In this document: piece by piece, positions 46,853 to 60,120 of the stretch
How positions within the stretch are numbered: position 1 is the first letter of the stretch
Layout: every line of letters starts with the position of its first letter
NCBI RefSeq assembly: GCF_963924675.1
Contig: NC_089240.1
Location: 116,503,680 to 116,567,679 of the forward strand
Origin: Phocoena phocoena
Lineage: Eukaryota > Chordata > Mammalia > Artiodactyla > Phocoenidae
Direction of reading: 5' to 3'
DNA: 64,000 nucleotides
Position numbers and translations under genes: made by a program
The notes under the pieces: model-generated
Database searches by the model: none
What the model was told of the DNA's origin: nothing
The model's input: the letters and a program-made list of their open reading frames with translations, nothing else

Positions 46853-47179
46853 AAATAAATTTATTTATTTATTATTTTTGGCTGTGTTGGGTCTTTGTTG
46901 CTGCATGTGGGTTTTCTCTAGCTGCGGCGAGCAGGGGCTACTCTTCGTTGCGGTGTGCGGGCTTCTCATTGTAGTGGCTTATCTTGTGGCAGAGCATGGG
47001 CTCTAGGCATGCAGGCTTCAGTAGTTGTGGCTTGCGGGCTGTAGAGTGCAGGCTCAGTAGTTGTGGCTCATGGGCTTAGTTGCTCCGTGGCATGTGGGAT
47101 CTTCCTGGACCAGGGCTCGAACCCATGTCCCCTGCATTGGCAGGCAGATTCTTAACCACTGTGCCACTAGGGAAGTCCC
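46853..47179 (-). mobile_element. CHR-1-like long SINE
   Basis: Reverse complement of the long form, with ggctgtgttgggtctttg at its tail side and ccactagggaagtcc at its head. Imperfect duplication ctaattagatacatttt versus ctaattatatactttt. Confidence 0.88.
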
Positions 47180-47194
47180 ACTAATTATATACTT

Positions 47195-48527
47195 TTAATA
47201 ACCAATCACTGGAAGATAATTTGCAAGCTATATAACTGCCAAAGGATTCATACCTAGAATACATAACAAACTCATAAAACTGTATGGTAACTTTTTAAAA
47301 CTCCAATAGAAAATAGATAAAAGTCATGAACAGACATTTCAAAAAATAGGATATAATAAAATGGAAAATTAAAACATGAAAAGAATGTTCAATATCATTA
47401 GCCACTAAGGAAAATGCAATTAAAATCATAATGATATATGTTATGCACCTGTCAGAATGGTTAAAATAAAATAGAATATTGACAACGGCAAATGCTGGTG
47501 AAGACGCAGAGAGTTTGGATCACCGTATGTTTGTGGTGGAACCTATAATAATACAGCCATGTGGAATGTAGTGTGTCAGTTTCTTTTAAAACTAATTATC
47601 AGGGGCTTCCCTGGTGGCGCACTGGTTGAGAGTCCGCCTGCCGATTCAGGGGACGCGGGTTCGTGCCCCGGTCCGGGAAGATCCCACATGCCGCGGAGCG
47701 GCTGGGCCCTTGAGCCATGGCCGCTGAGCCTGCGCGTCCGGAGCCTGTGCTCCGCGATGGGAGAGGCCACAGCAGTGAGAGGCCCGCGTACCAGAAAAAA
47801 AAAAAAAAAGAAAAAACAAAAACAAAACTAATTATCATACGACCCAGCAATCACACTCATGCATTTAGCCCAGAGAAACAAAAACTAATGTCCACACAAA
47901 ATCCTGTATGTGAATGTTCATAGCAACTTTATTTGTAATAGCTGAAAACTGGAAGCAATGCAAGTGTAGTTCAGCAGGTTGATAATTAAACCAACCGTGG
48001 CACATCCATACTCAGAAATACTATGCAACAATAAAAAGGAATGCACTATTGATACATGTAACAACGTGAATGAACCTCAAGGGAATTTGGCTCAGTGGGA
48101 AAAACCAATCTCAAAGTGTTACATTATGTATGATGGCATTTATGTAACTTTTTTTTAATGTAACATTCTTGAAATAACAAAATTATAGAAGTGGGGAACA
48201 GATTAGTGGTTGCCAGCTTTTATGGATGGGAAGGATGAGAGGGAAATGGATGTGACTATAAAAGAACAATACATGGGATCTTAGTGGTGGTAGTTACACG
48301 AATCCATACATGTGATAAAATTACATGGATCTTCACACACACGAGTGCATTGTAAAACTGATGAAATCTGAATAAGCTCTGTAGATTGTACCCATGTCAA
48401 TTTCCTTGTTTTGATATTGTAGGATAGTTCCCATTGGGGGAAGGAGGTAAAGAGCACACAAAGTTCTCTGTACTCTATGCATCTTCCATGAATCTATAAT
48501 TATTTCAAGATGAAAATATAAAGAAAT
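47195..48527 (+). mobile_element. old L1 3' half
   Basis: Forward text: acctgtcagaatggttaaaa, gacccagcaatcacactcat, gaagtggggaacagattagt; ends in aagatgaaaatataaag. Confidence 0.88.
47602..47823 (+). mobile_element. CHR-2-type SINE
   Basis: Full length, A-rich tail; duplication aaaactaattatca at 47588-47601 and 47824-47837, inside an old L1. Confidence 0.95.
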
Positions 48528-49164
48528 CAACCAGAGAAGACTTGTGCTTAGTCCTACAGTTGTAATGTTGCCCTCTACATTCTGATAGCTTCCCTAAAGT
48601 GCAGAGAAGAGGTGAGAGGAGTCAGAGCTAGTAATCAGGAAATTGAAAGGAACCACAATAGATCCATGTGAGTGAATACCATGGCAGAAAGAAAGGTTCA
48701 GAAACTCCACCTTCTGTTATCAGAGAGTAAAGTACAAGGATAATGTAATAATGGGGGAGAGTTGTGAGAGTATAAGTTTGCTTATTTATGTGTCTTTGTT
48801 GTTAAAATTTTACCCTGTAAATGTTTTAATAGTGGATTTCAAAATGACAGTCTCTCAACCTCACTAAGGGTAGTTTTAGATCTAGGGCATTTTCCCACTA
48901 TATTTCTATTTTATACTGTGGGAACAATTCTGGTTCTGAGAAAATGTAAAATCTTTGATGTGTTCTCACACTAGCAATGCCAGGGAAGAAGAGGCAGATG
49001 AGTTTTCCTTAAAAAACCCAAGGGACTGAACTGACTCTAGTTCCATAATTGGTGGCAGAAACTCTGTTATTTGCTATGATATTGCTAACATCAGAACGTG
49101 GTCCTCGAACACTTTCTAAAGAGTATACCTAGCATTCTAGTCAATAGGGTAATTTAATTGTAGA
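48528..49164. other. unassigned intergenic
   Basis: No gene or clear repeat seen. Confidence 0.5.
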
Positions 49165-49300
49165 CATCCTATCTTCCTCATTAGATTATATTCTTTTCCA
49201 GGACAAGGATCATATTTATTTCATCCCCGTATCCTGAGCGCCTACGTAAGGCCTGGACCTTAGTAAGAACCCAATACGTTTTTGATAAATAAAGATTGAG
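49165..49300 (+). repeat. L2 3' end
   Basis: ccaggacaaggatcatattt and acccaatacgtttttgataa fit a decayed L2 tail. Confidence 0.65.
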
Positions 49301-49556
49301 GGTAGCAGATGAGGTCATCGTTCTTGGAAAATGTTTCTTTTGTGGTCCCCAGTCTTGATAGTAAGGGTAGCATATTTCATTCTCTTTACCATTTCTGTGA
49401 GTTTTACTTTCAGTGTTTGAGGTCCAAATATGGTCCAGTGATAGAATAGTTCTAGATCCAGGGCCAAGGTAATGTATGAATAGACTGGAAATTGCCTACG
49501 TACTATGTTTTGAGGGAAGGACTTCACACCCAGTTACCCAGAAAGCCTTTATCTTG

Positions 49557-49905
49557 GTCCATTCTGGTTGCTATAACAAAATACCACAGACTGGTATTTT
49601 CCTGGTAAAAAACAGGAATTTATTTCTCACAGTTCTGGAGGCTGCAAGTCTGAGATCAGGGTGCCAGCACTGTCGGGTGAGGGCCCCTCTTCTAGGGTGC
49701 AGATTTCTCGTTGTGTCCTCCTATGGAGGAAGGGGTGATGGATCTCTGTGTGGTGGCTTCTAAAAAACACTAATCTCATTCAATAGGCGTCCACCCTCGT
49801 GACCTAAGCCCCTCCCAAAGGCCCCGCCTCCTAATACCATTACACTGAGAATTGAGTTCAACATATGAAATTTAGGAGGGACGTGTTCAGACCATAGCAG
49901 CCCTC
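49557..49905. repeat. old interspersed repeat, family not named
   Basis: Opens gttgctataacaaaatacca and ends tgttcagaccatagca; includes ccccgcctcctaataccatt. A complete-looking unit of about 350 bp. Confidence 0.6.
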
Positions 49906-51364
49906 AGTAGACTCCTAGACTGGGTTAACTGGAGTATCCTTAAACATTGACTCTAAAACCCTCATCTTCCAAATAAAAAACCTGAGAGAGGAGAAGTGAC
50001 TCATTGTAGATCATCAAGCAGGTGAGGGAGATGGCTAGAACTGGAGTGTCTATCTCCAAAATTCTAATAAAATAATGAAAACCACACTCAGCTTCTTTCT
50101 CCAATGATAGGCATTTCTTTAAGAAACAATGAGCTGGAATGGTCTGGAGCATGGACTGACGGATGCAGTGTGGGATTAGACACGTATAAAATACAAACAG
50201 GAAACTTGTCAGTATTTCCTAATGCACATTTTGAAAATAACCTCCTTGTTGTCATTAGAGCAAGAGAACAAAAGAATGAATGCCTAAAGCGTGCTCCCTA
50301 CAGAAGTGTCTAGGAACACAACCAAGAGAAAATTCCTGTTCGGCATCCTTGGTCATGTCGCAGAGGACTTGAAGTTCTGATGGTCAGACTGGTCAATGAC
50401 ATGGTCAATGCCGAGTAGAAAGTGACAGCACAGTGAAGGGATCTAAGGTGGCTCTGGGAGCTTTAACCATCAACAGATGCAAGAATACTTTGAAAAGGTG
50501 GGACTTATTGGTTAAATAATCAAAGTTTATGCTGAAATGATTATTGAAAAGTGAGAACATTTAATGTAGTGTGGTTACTAAATAGTAGGAATGGTTTTTT
50601 CCTTCTGACCTGAGAAAATTTTTTGTAGCTACACCTTGTAATATCTGGAAAGGCTGAATTTTATGGATTTAGAAAAACATTGTTGAAAGGCTCAAATAAC
50701 TACCAGATAGCACCTTTATTTATAAAGGCTACCAGGAGAGGAGGTGAGAGAGTTGGAGGAAGACCACACGTGGAAGAGCCTCCAAGGGCCAAATCCAGAG
50801 GTTTAGAATTGATCAGACATTGTCTAATAAGGAAATAATATGGCCTAAAGGATTTTTAGGACGTTTATCTAGCTGGGATAGGAAGGGGAGATAGTGGGAG
50901 ACAAGAGCATTAATTCAGGTGGAATGTTCCAGAGAAGGTGGCTGTAAGAATGGTTAAAAAATAGAAAACAAAAAGCAAATAAATATTTGGCAACCCTCAA
51001 TGATTAGCCATGGGAGATGAAGAGGCAATGCAAAGAACTTGTTTTTCTGAGCTTGAAGCTGGTAAGAATGGTCTTACTCCTGATTTGGGCCAGCTTGTGG
51101 GAAAGCCTAGTGAGTTCAATTCGTTATTGATGTGGAGAAATAGCTAAGCTTTAGGGGAATGTCTACATGGGCTTGGGGCATGAATTAGACTTAGCCAGAT
51201 ATTACGATTTGGAGATTCATTAGTCAGCAATGATTTGTGAAAACAGGAGATCAGGTGAGCACTTGGAGTGGATGGAAAGGTAGAAGATTAAAGTGCAAGC
51301 CTGTGGGACAGCTTCAGCTACCCAGATAAGGACCTAGAATGTTTAAAAGCTACCTGGGAAAGAA
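49906..51364. other. unassigned; decayed repeat in part
   Basis: 50730-51330 resembles an old repeat (tagctgggataggaaggg, gagttcaattcgttattga) that I cannot name. No gene seen. Confidence 0.45.
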
Positions 51365-52084
51365 GAACAAAGTGGAAGGAATTATTACCAGACTTCAAGA
51401 CCTACTACAGAGTTACAGTAATTTAGACAGAATCAATAACTATACCAGTAGGACTGAATAGAGAGTCTGGAAATAGACTCACACATACGTGGTTATTTGA
51501 TTTCTGTCAAAGACACCACAGCAGCCTAATGTGGAAAGAAAAGTCTTTTCAGCCAGTGGGGCTGGATATCCATATTTAAAAATTAACCTCAACTAGGACC
51601 TTACACCATACACAAAAATTAATTTGAGCTGGATCATAGTTGTAAATTTAGAAGCTAAGGATAAGACACAAAAATCAATAATAAAAAAAGGAAATTTATA
51701 AATTAGATTTTATCAAAATTAAGATTTCTGCTCACTAAAAGACACCATTAAGACAATCAATACAAAGGCCATAAACTGGAAAAGAATATTCACAAATCAT
51801 ATATCTGACAAAGAACTGGTATCTGGGTTATATAAAGAATTCCTACAGATCAATAATAAAAAGACAATGTGATATACATGGGCAAATCAGGGGAGCACCC
51901 ACGTCACACAGGAGGATACATGAATGGCCAATAAGCACATGAAAACGTGCTTGACATCACTAATCATCAGGGAAATGCAGATTAAAGCCAAATGTGATAC
52001 CTCTACACACATACCAGAATGGCTAAAATTAACAAGACTGGATACACCAAATGTTGACAAGGATTTGGAGCAACTGGAACTTTT

Positions 52085-52288
52085 TTTTTTTTTTATGCGG
52101 TACGCGGGCCTCTCACTGTTGTGGCCTCTCCCATTGCGGCGCACAGGCTCCGGACGCGCAGGCTCAGCAGCCATGGCTCACGGGCGCAGCCGCTCCGTGT
52201 CATGTGGGATCTTCCCAGACCGGGGCACAAACCCGTGTCCCCTGCATTGGCAGGCGGACTCTCAACCACTGCGCCACCAGGGAAGCCC
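52085..52288 (-). mobile_element. CHR-2-type SINE
   Basis: Minus orientation; duplication aactggaactttt at 52072-52084 and 52289-52301, inside an old L1. Confidence 0.95.
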
Positions 52289-52652
52289 AACTGGAACTTT
52301 TATACACTGCTGGTAGGAGTGTAAAAGAAAGTACTACTTTGGCAAAAGTTCTGACAGGCTCATAAAATGAACCATACATCTACTCTAGGACACAGAAAAT
52401 CCACTCCTTGGTATTTACCTAAGAGAAATGAGAGTCCATGTCCACAAAAACCTGTGTAAAACTGTTTATAGCAGCTCTCTTCCAAGCAGCCCAAATTTGG
52501 AAACAGCCCAGGTGTTGTCAACTGGAAATGGGTAAGCAAACTGTGGCTATAGTCATATTTTGTAATACTACTTATCAGTAAAAAGGGATGAAAGACACAC
52601 GACAACATGGATGGATCTCAGAAACATTTTCCTGAGCAAAAGAAGTCTTACA

Positions 52653-52866
52653 GGGCTTCCCTGGTGGCGCAGTGGTTGAGAGTCCGCCTGCCACCGATGC
52701 AGGGGATACGGGTTCATGTCCCGGTTCGGGAAGATCCCACATGCCGCAGAGCGGCTGGGCCCGTGAGCCATGGCCGCTGAGCCTGCGCGTCCGGAGCCTG
52801 TGCTCTGCAACGGGAGAGGCCACAACAGCGAGAGATCCGCGTACCGCAAAAACAAAACAAAACAAA
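52653..52866 (+). mobile_element. CHR-2-type SINE
   Basis: Carries a 3-base insertion in the head (gccaccgatgc). Tail is (AAAAC)n-like. Duplication aagtcttaca at 52643-52652 and 52867-52876. Confidence 0.95.
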
Positions 52867-53156
52867 AAGTCTTACACAAAGAGCACATATGTATGACAAT
52901 ATTTGTAATAAGTTCTAAAACAAAAACAAGTCATCTAAGGTGAAAAAAAATCAGACCACTGGTTGCCTGTGGGTGGTGGATGCATATTGACTGGGAAGTG
53001 GCACAAGAAAACTTGCTGTGGTGCTGGAAACACTCTATATTACAGGGGTTTGCTTTCCATGGTGTATGCGTTTGTCAAACCAAACTAATTGGTACACTTA
53101 AGAAGTTTGTACATTATATGAAAATTTTAGCTCTCCTTCCCAAAGAAGTATACAAA

Positions 53157-53158
<2 letters not shown>

Positions 53159-53191
<33 letters not shown>
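53159..53191. repeat. (GT)n microsatellite
   Basis: About 16 GT units near the 3' end of an old L1. Confidence 0.97.
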
Positions 53192-53193
<2 letters not shown>

Positions 53194-53784
53194 CGGGCAT
53201 GCGTAGGTGCATGTATGTGGTGGTGTATGGAGAGGGAGGGAGAGAGGTTATTTTAAATAAATGTGTAAATCTGAAAATTCCAAATAAACTGTATTCAAAG
53301 GAAAAATCATTAAAATGTACATTTTAGATGGAAGGAATTTGCTTGAAGAAAGTTTTCCTTTCATTATCTTGCTGCTGCTTTTCTTTCTCTATATGATTGT
53401 ACTGGTCAAACAACCCATATTGCTTGACAAATTCTTTTCAGAGCAGGCAAAGAACAGATTGTTCAGTAGAGAAGGGGGAATTAGTAAGACCCATCCACTC
53501 CAGTCTAATAAGCAAGGCTGTGAATCATACTTTGCTCAGACAATTATCTTTGATTTTTGTCTACTGAAGAGAGTAATTTACTCATCAGGTTTTTACAAAA
53601 CATATAGAGCAACTAGGTTTCAAAGACAGGCCAATAATCCAGACTTAGGTGGCTCACAGCCTCTTTCTGGCAGTGAGACATAATGGAATGAAGCACTGCG
53701 GGGAGGTTATTCTTCTCTGGAGCATCACTTGCGTAGCAGGGGCTCTGCCTCCTATGGTCCAGCTACACTAGGCTAACTGATGTT

Positions 53785-54090
53785 ATCTGGACACTCAATG
53801 CTATTTAATGACTCTATGCTTTGCTTATATTGTTTTCTGTCCTAGAGCCACCTACACTACCTTTCTAGCTCATCTTTTAAGACTCAACTCAAAGATCAAC
53901 TCCTCTTTGCAACTTTTTCAGTTTCCCTGATCAATTTCTTCCTCCACTGTGTTCTCCCGACACCTTGGTTATACGTTTTACAGTGTTTATACTAACTGAC
54001 TAAATTTGACAGTTGCATGTCTACTATTCTAGACTGAGCGTCTCTGGAAAGTAGAACCTGTGTATTTGGTTCCTAGCACAGTTTAGTCAC
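53785..54090 (+). repeat. L2 3' UTR
   Basis: ttaagactcaactcaaagat, cagtttccctgatcaattt and gtttatactaactgactaa match decayed L2 3' UTR order. Confidence 0.65.
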
Positions 54091-54934
54091 ATGATATATT
54101 ACTTGATGCAGGTGACTCCAAGGAGATTTGAAGACCTCCTGACTGAAACCTCCGAGAGCAGGTAGCAGGACTCTTTATTCACTGCCCTGGCCGCTACACA
54201 CACACGCACACACACCATAGGGCAGTGTTTTGTGTGGATTTGGCATACAGTATGTCGGTGAACGTAATGATGGTGTACTTTGAAATGTCCCTAAGACCCA
54301 GGAAACTCAAATGTTGTGCAAGCTGTTTTGTTCAGCTGTTTTATATTCAAGGGAAAACTGTAGTACAGCCAGCCTTTGAGAACTAATTGAACCTAGTTTT
54401 GCAACTTTTAAAGAAGAAAAGAACACTTGGGTTGTGACCATCCAGTTTGTACCAGGGTATTAGTGATGGAGAGGTTTACATATACGAAGAATGTAAAGCT
54501 GAGCAATTATTTCCAGTTGGAATTCCACTTTATTAATTCCAGTAAGGAAGGGAAATTTCCACGTTGCTAAAACCCCAGAATCTCTCTTTTTCTGCAAGAC
54601 TGACTCAGTCTCAATCCGTTTGTCCTTGCGTGAATGCTTTCTCCACGGCTCAGCTACGTGCCGCGCTGCACTGACAGCTTATAAGGTGATAAACGACCTG
54701 AGCAACTGACTCCAGGAAGCCAAGCTTTTACTCATTCATCGCCCTTGTACATTTCTCTTACTTTAAGCATTAACTTTACAGAATCAAAAACAAATTATTT
54801 TAAGAGTGCACACAATTATTTAGAGTACAGAATGTTGCAGGCATGCTCATTTGTTGTGAGGACACACCTGGGCAATCCTCCTTAGTGAACAGAAGTGTCA
54901 TAGCTTCAGAAGCCATCTTACTTTATTCTTCCTG
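54091..54934. other. repeat-poor intergenic
   Basis: No repeat recognised between about 54480 and 54830, where GC-richer sequence (ctacgtgccgcgctgcactg) is followed by TAAT-rich sequence; candidate conserved non-coding DNA. Confidence 0.4.
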
Positions 54935-56085
54935 GTATTTTTTGAAGTATGGCTGACATATAATATTCTGTTAGTTTCAGGTGTACAACATAGTGATTGA
55001 TATTTTTATCCATTATAAAATGATCACTATAAGTCTGGTTACTATCTGGCCCCGCACACAATTATTAAAGTATTATTGGCTATATTCTTTGTGCTGTACA
55101 TATCCCCGTGACTTGTTTATTTTATAAGTGGAAGTTTGTACCTCTTAATCCCCTCACCCCGCCTCCCCTCTGGTAACCACCAGTTTGCTCTTGGTACCTA
55201 TGAGTCCGTTTCTGTTTTGTCTTGCTTTTTTTGTTTTGTTTTTTCCGCGTTGTCACAAATGGCAAGATTTCATTCTTTTTCATGGCTAGTATTCCACTGT
55301 ATATTTATATACCACATCTTCTCTATCCATTCATCTATTAGTGGGCACTTAGGTGGCTTCCATATCTTGGCTATTGTCAATAATGCTGCAATAAACTTAG
55401 GGGAGCACATATCTTTTTTAGGTTATCTTATTCACATTGTTTTTTTTCAGTTGAAGTATAGTTGATTTACAATGTGTTAGTTTCAAGAGTACAGCATAGT
55501 GATTCAGTTATACATACATATATATATTCTTTATCAGATTCTTTAAAATTAATGTTTTTGTTTTCTTTGAGTAAATATCAAGAGGTGGAATTGTTGGATC
55601 ATATGGTAGCTCTATTTTTGACTTTTTGAGGAATCTCTATACTGTTCTCCATAGTGGCTGCACCAATTTACATTCCCACCAACAGTGTAGGAGGATTCCC
55701 TTTTGTCCACGGCCTCACAACTCTTATTATTTCTTGTCTTTTTTTTTTTTTTTTTGCAGTACGCAGGCCTCTCACTGCTGCGGCCTCTCCCGTTGCGGAG
55801 CACAGGCTCCGGACACGCAGGCTCAGCGGCCATGGCTCACAGGCCCAGCTGCTCCGCGGCATGTGGGATCTTCCCAGACCGGGGCACGAACCCGTGTCCC
55901 CTGCATCGGCAGGTGGACTCTCAACCACTGTGCCACCAGGGAAGCCCTCTTGTCTTTTTGATAATAGCCATTCTGACAGGTGTGAGGTTAGGTATCTCAC
56001 TGTGGTTTTAATTTGCATTTCCCTGATGACTAGCGATGTTGAGCATCTTTTCATGTACCTGTTGGCCATCTCTATGTCTTGAGTC
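54935..56085 (-). mobile_element. old L1 3' half
   Basis: Antisense text: tgttagtttcaggtgtacaa, gtggctgcaccaatttacat, atgactagcgatgttgagca. Interrupted by the SINE at 55744; a second L1-end-like stretch starts at about 55446, so it may be two copies. Confidence 0.85.
55744..55947 (-). mobile_element. CHR-2-type SINE
   Basis: Minus orientation; duplication tcttgtcttttt at 55732-55743 and 55948-55959, inside an old L1. Confidence 0.95.
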
Positions 56086-56951
56086 CTGGCTTTTGAAACT
56101 TAGCTGTCCCAGCCTCCCTACTGAATAGACATACGTCATCTTCCCAGAGGAACAGAGCATCTCTGAGAACTTTCGGGGGCACATCTATGTGTGTGTGTAT
56201 GTGTGAAGCGACTGATGAGAGACAGAGAGGCAGAGTGTGTGAAACAAAAATTAACAGGAAAGGAAATATTGGGTTGACATTTGGTAAATTAGTTTAGAAT
56301 CCTAATACTGAAAACCATCCATTCCTGCATAAGGACAGAATTGCAGCTGTTACAAACCTCTTCGAGAATGCCCACATAGAAAATGAAACATTCCCCTAAG
56401 GATGCCATGTACTTTTCTGTATTTATTATTAGAGTAACTGTGATGAAGAAAATACCATGTACTCATGTGATATTAGCAAAAGGGCCGACTGATTTGGCAT
56501 AGATTATTGTTCTCTGTGCAACAAATTCAAACTAACCCCTAAAGAGCAGTACAATGCTTAGCGATTAAAGAGGTCCAGGATGTGACGATCCATGAAAGAA
56601 TAGCACTCAAATGCTATTTCTCTGTCTGGATTTTTCTCCTTTTTCTTTTTTTTCCCATTTAGAGCTAAAGAGCAGCCCAGAATTTGAGGCACATTCTGTT
56701 GTGTGTACACGCTTGTAGCGTTCCCATTCACTAGGGGGGAAAGAGTGTACCCAAGGTGACAGAACAAGCTAGCACGGCGGCCGGGTGTCTTCATTCCAGG
56801 ATAGCTAAACACACATGGAAGTCAAACCATGGGACCACATGTTGGCATATAGAGTAATGGAAAGTATGAAAAGTTGTCATTGTCAATAAGGCTAATAATT
56901 TGGGGCACAAGTGGCCTACCCTAGCTACAGTTCTCCACTTGTTTTTCGTTT
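56086..56951. other. unassigned intergenic
   Basis: No gene or clear repeat seen. Confidence 0.5.
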
Positions 56952-57682
56952 TTAACATCTTTATTGGAGTATAATTGCTTTACAATGGTGTGTTAGTTTC
57001 TGCTTTATAACAAAGTGAATCAGCTATACATATACATATATCCCCATATCTCTTCCCTCTTGCGTCTCCCTCCCTCTCACTCTCCCTATCCCACCACTCT
57101 AGGTGGTCACAAAGCACCGAGCTGATCTCCCTGTGCTATGCGGCTGCTTCCCACTAGCTATCTATTTTACGTTTGGTAGTGTATATATGTCCATGCCACT
57201 CTCTCACTCTGTCACAGCTTACCCTTCCCCCTCCCCATATCCTCAAGTCCGTTTTCTAGTAGGTCTGTGCCTTTATTCCTGTCTTACCCCTAGGTTCTTC
57301 ATGACCTTTTCTTTTCCCCCTTGGATTCCATATATATGTGTTAGCATACGGTATTTGTCTTTCTCTTTCTGACTTACTTCACTCTGTATGACAGACTCTA
57401 GGTCCTTCCACCTCACTACAAATAACTCAATTTCACTTCTTTTTATGGCTAATATTCCATTGTATATATGTGCCACATCTTCTTTATCCATTCATCTGTC
57501 GATGGACACTTAGGTTGCTTCCATGTCCTGGCTATTGTAAATAGAGCTGCAATGAACATTGTGGTACATGGCTCTTTTTGAATTATGGTTTTCTCAGGGT
57601 ATATGCCCAGTAGTTGGGATTACTGGGTCCTATTGTAGTTCTATTTTTAGTTTTTTAAGGAACCTCCATACTGTTCTCCATT
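56952..57682 (-). mobile_element. 5'-truncated L1
   Basis: Antisense 3' UTR and ORF2 end, from tttaacatctttattggagt to aaggaacctccatactgttc; closely similar to the 3' end of the L1 at 22471. Confidence 0.92.
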
Positions 57683-58724
57683 CCACTTGGGTTTTCAATT
57701 GGAAATGGTCATCCATTATGCCTCTGCCATATCCCTGTAGAGATTTTGGTACTGTAGTGGGATGCTGCTATAATCAAGACCTAAAATGTGGAAATGGCTT
57801 TGACCAGAGGTTGGAAGAAGTTTGAGAAGCATGATAGGAAAAGCCTAGATTGCCTTGAAAAGACTGTTCGTAGGAATACAGTCGTGCCAGTGAAGGCACA
57901 TTTCAATTTAACCTGTGAATGACACACCTCAGCTAAATGAGGCTTCTAAGGCACATCTGGATGACAGTTATTCAAAACGGTTATCAGCCCTGATTCCACC
58001 ACCCCTTCTATGCAGATTGGTTACAACCAGACGGTGCAGATGAAAAGGTGATCCTACTGGATATTCATTTTCCCCCATGTGTTCACTTGGACAATGGGTG
58101 CTTGGAAAATTCGGAAACATGTAGCTGGCTCCTTTGAAAAGTTCTTCGGTGAAATTGACTGACTGGCTTAGGACTGGGACGGTGTGCTGCGGAGGGAGGT
58201 GAGGGCAAGGGCTACAGGTCACTTCTCCCCTCAATCCTTTAAGGATTCCATGGCAATGAGTACGTGTTCTCTCCAGGTACAAGCACAGGTCCTGGAGGAA
58301 AATGCTGGCATTTGTTTTTCTTTTAAATAACTGCAAGTAGCTTGAAGAAAGTCGCTGCAGCGGTTGTTGTTTTCCTTATTGGTCTCCTAGGCTCAATACA
58401 ACGCAAGGATTGGATATACACTCACAGAGAGTGTGACGACGTGAGATTGACTGGGCGCCACAGAGCAGTGGGCTCAGACTGTGGTGGGAGCCCAATCCAG
58501 CATGTTCCCAGGCCTGGCCTAAAACCACAGATGGTCCTGGCACTGCCAAAGGCCTGAGGATCACCGTTCTCTGGCAGGGTTAGTATGTGCTCTGTGAAAC
58601 TATGGCTTCATGGCCAAATAAGTCTGTTCATCCCAGCAGCTCCCAAAGTTAAGCAGGCTTCCTTAACAGAAGACTTTCTAGAATTCAATGTGCTAATGCT
58701 CATTTTCAATCCTGAAAGAGAGTG
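57683..58724. other. unassigned intergenic
   Basis: No repeat recognised. A 122-codon minus-strand open frame (57968-58336) lacks any recognisable domain. Confidence 0.5.
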
Positions 58725-58918
58725 TGCGGGCCAGTGGTTCTCAAAGTGTGGTTCCCCAGGACCAGAGGCCTCAGCATCACCTGGGAACGTAAACATCCAA
58801 ACACTTGAGCCCACCCCAGACCTACTGAATCAGAAACGCTGGAGGTGGAGTCCACCAATCTGTGTCTTACAAGCCCTCCAGGTGTTTCTGATGTGGACAA
58901 AGGTCTGAGAGCCAATAG
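58725..58918 (+). repeat. MER5A-type hAT relic
   Basis: cagtggttctcaaagtgtgg, agcatcacctgggaacgta, cagacctactgaatcagaaa and aagccctccaggtgtttctg match the MER5A order. Confidence 0.85.
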
Positions 58919-58996
58919 TCCTTGTGATGTTTTTCCAAAAATATTTCATCACACGTGTGGCAGGGCTAATATTTTCAACCATGAGAAATGATACTG

Positions 58997-58998
<2 letters not shown>

Positions 58999-59040
<42 letters not shown>
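58999..59040. repeat. (GT)n microsatellite
   Basis: About 21 perfect GT units, the longest in the window. Confidence 0.97.
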
Positions 59041-59043
<3 letters not shown>

Positions 59044-59352
59044 GAAGATGTGTGAAAGTATCACTGTTTGTAGGGAGGTATTTTGGAGGACGATTTAATT
59101 ATTGATTTATTTAAACACCACCTTCTGTTAAAAACAACTTGCAGCAGCTCGTTGAGAATGCTGTGACTAAAGGATTATTCCTGGGCATTTTGGCCCCTTC
59201 TTATTTATGCCAGGCCTCCCCAAGACACCAAGGTTCTGACTTGTTTATGACTAGCAGACCTATGCTATTCCTGAACAATGAAAAAGCAAGAGCCACAAGC
59301 AAACTAATCAATAACCAAACCTTAAAGCCCTTGGAGCAAGAGTTAGACGATA

Positions 59353-59542
59353 GGGCTTCCCTGGTGGCGCAGTGGTTGAGAGTCCGTCTGCCGAAGCAGG
59401 GGACACGGGTTCGTGCCCTGGTCCGGGAAGATCCCACATGCCATAGAGCGGCTGGGCCCGTGAGCCATGGCCACTGGGCCTGCGCGTCCGGAGCCTGTGC
59501 TCTGCAACGGGAGAGGCCACAATAGTGAGAGGTCCACGTACC

Positions 59543-59578
<36 letters not shown>
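59353..59578 (+). mobile_element. CHR-2-type SINE with long A tail
   Basis: Complete body and about 34 A residues. The flanks share only agacgat versus agacaat, so the duplication is weak. Confidence 0.93.
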
Positions 59579-59581
<3 letters not shown>

Positions 59582-60104
59582 ACAATGCACTACTTTTCTC
59601 TACGGACTGAAAATGAGTGGGACTGAATAGGGGGCAGGGTTGAGCAAGTCTACTTATGGTATATGGTACCCAGGCTCCTGTCCAAGCTGGGCAGGCAGCC
59701 TCTTTCATGCAAGCTGGACCTTAGAGCGCTGGCAGGATGAAGGCTTAAGACGGGATCACAAGGTGACCGAGCTGGGCTGGACTAGGAGATCCTGCTGAAC
59801 CTGGCCCAGACATCTTAGGAATGCGCAGCCTCCCCTCTGTGCAAAAGCATGCTGCCTGGGGCCCGGGTAACTTCATTTGATGGATGCCCTGAAAAGTGCC
59901 AGTCAATTATGTTTCACCTGTTCCTCCACTCCTACTTACCTACATCGACTACTCTGAAAGCGTCATAACCAGGCAATGGCAGCTTTGGGGAGCTAGTGAA
60001 AAGTCATCAACATTGAAAACGTTTATGGTTACACAAATGTATGCCTTTGGCAACTCAACAAACATACACTAAAGGTACGCGCACTTCATTGTAAGTTTTA
60101 TATT
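59579..60104. other. unassigned intergenic
   Basis: No gene or clear repeat seen. Confidence 0.5.
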
Positions 60105-60120
60105 AAGAGAAAAAACTGCA

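Larger units (their letters stand above)
51365..53290 (+). mobile_element. old L1 3' half with two SINEs
   Basis: Forward text: gacttcaagacctactacag, ggaaatgcagattaaagcca, aaaatccactccttggtatt; ends near tccaaataaactgtattc. Confidence 0.88.

Noticed and set aside
53315..53683. 122-codon plus-strand open frame with a hydrophobic stretch
   Set aside because: No splice context, no recognisable domain, and it starts right after an L1 end; length is within chance for AT-rich DNA.
57968..58336. 122-codon minus-strand open frame
   Set aside because: No domain, promoter, splice or poly(A) context seen; treated as chance.
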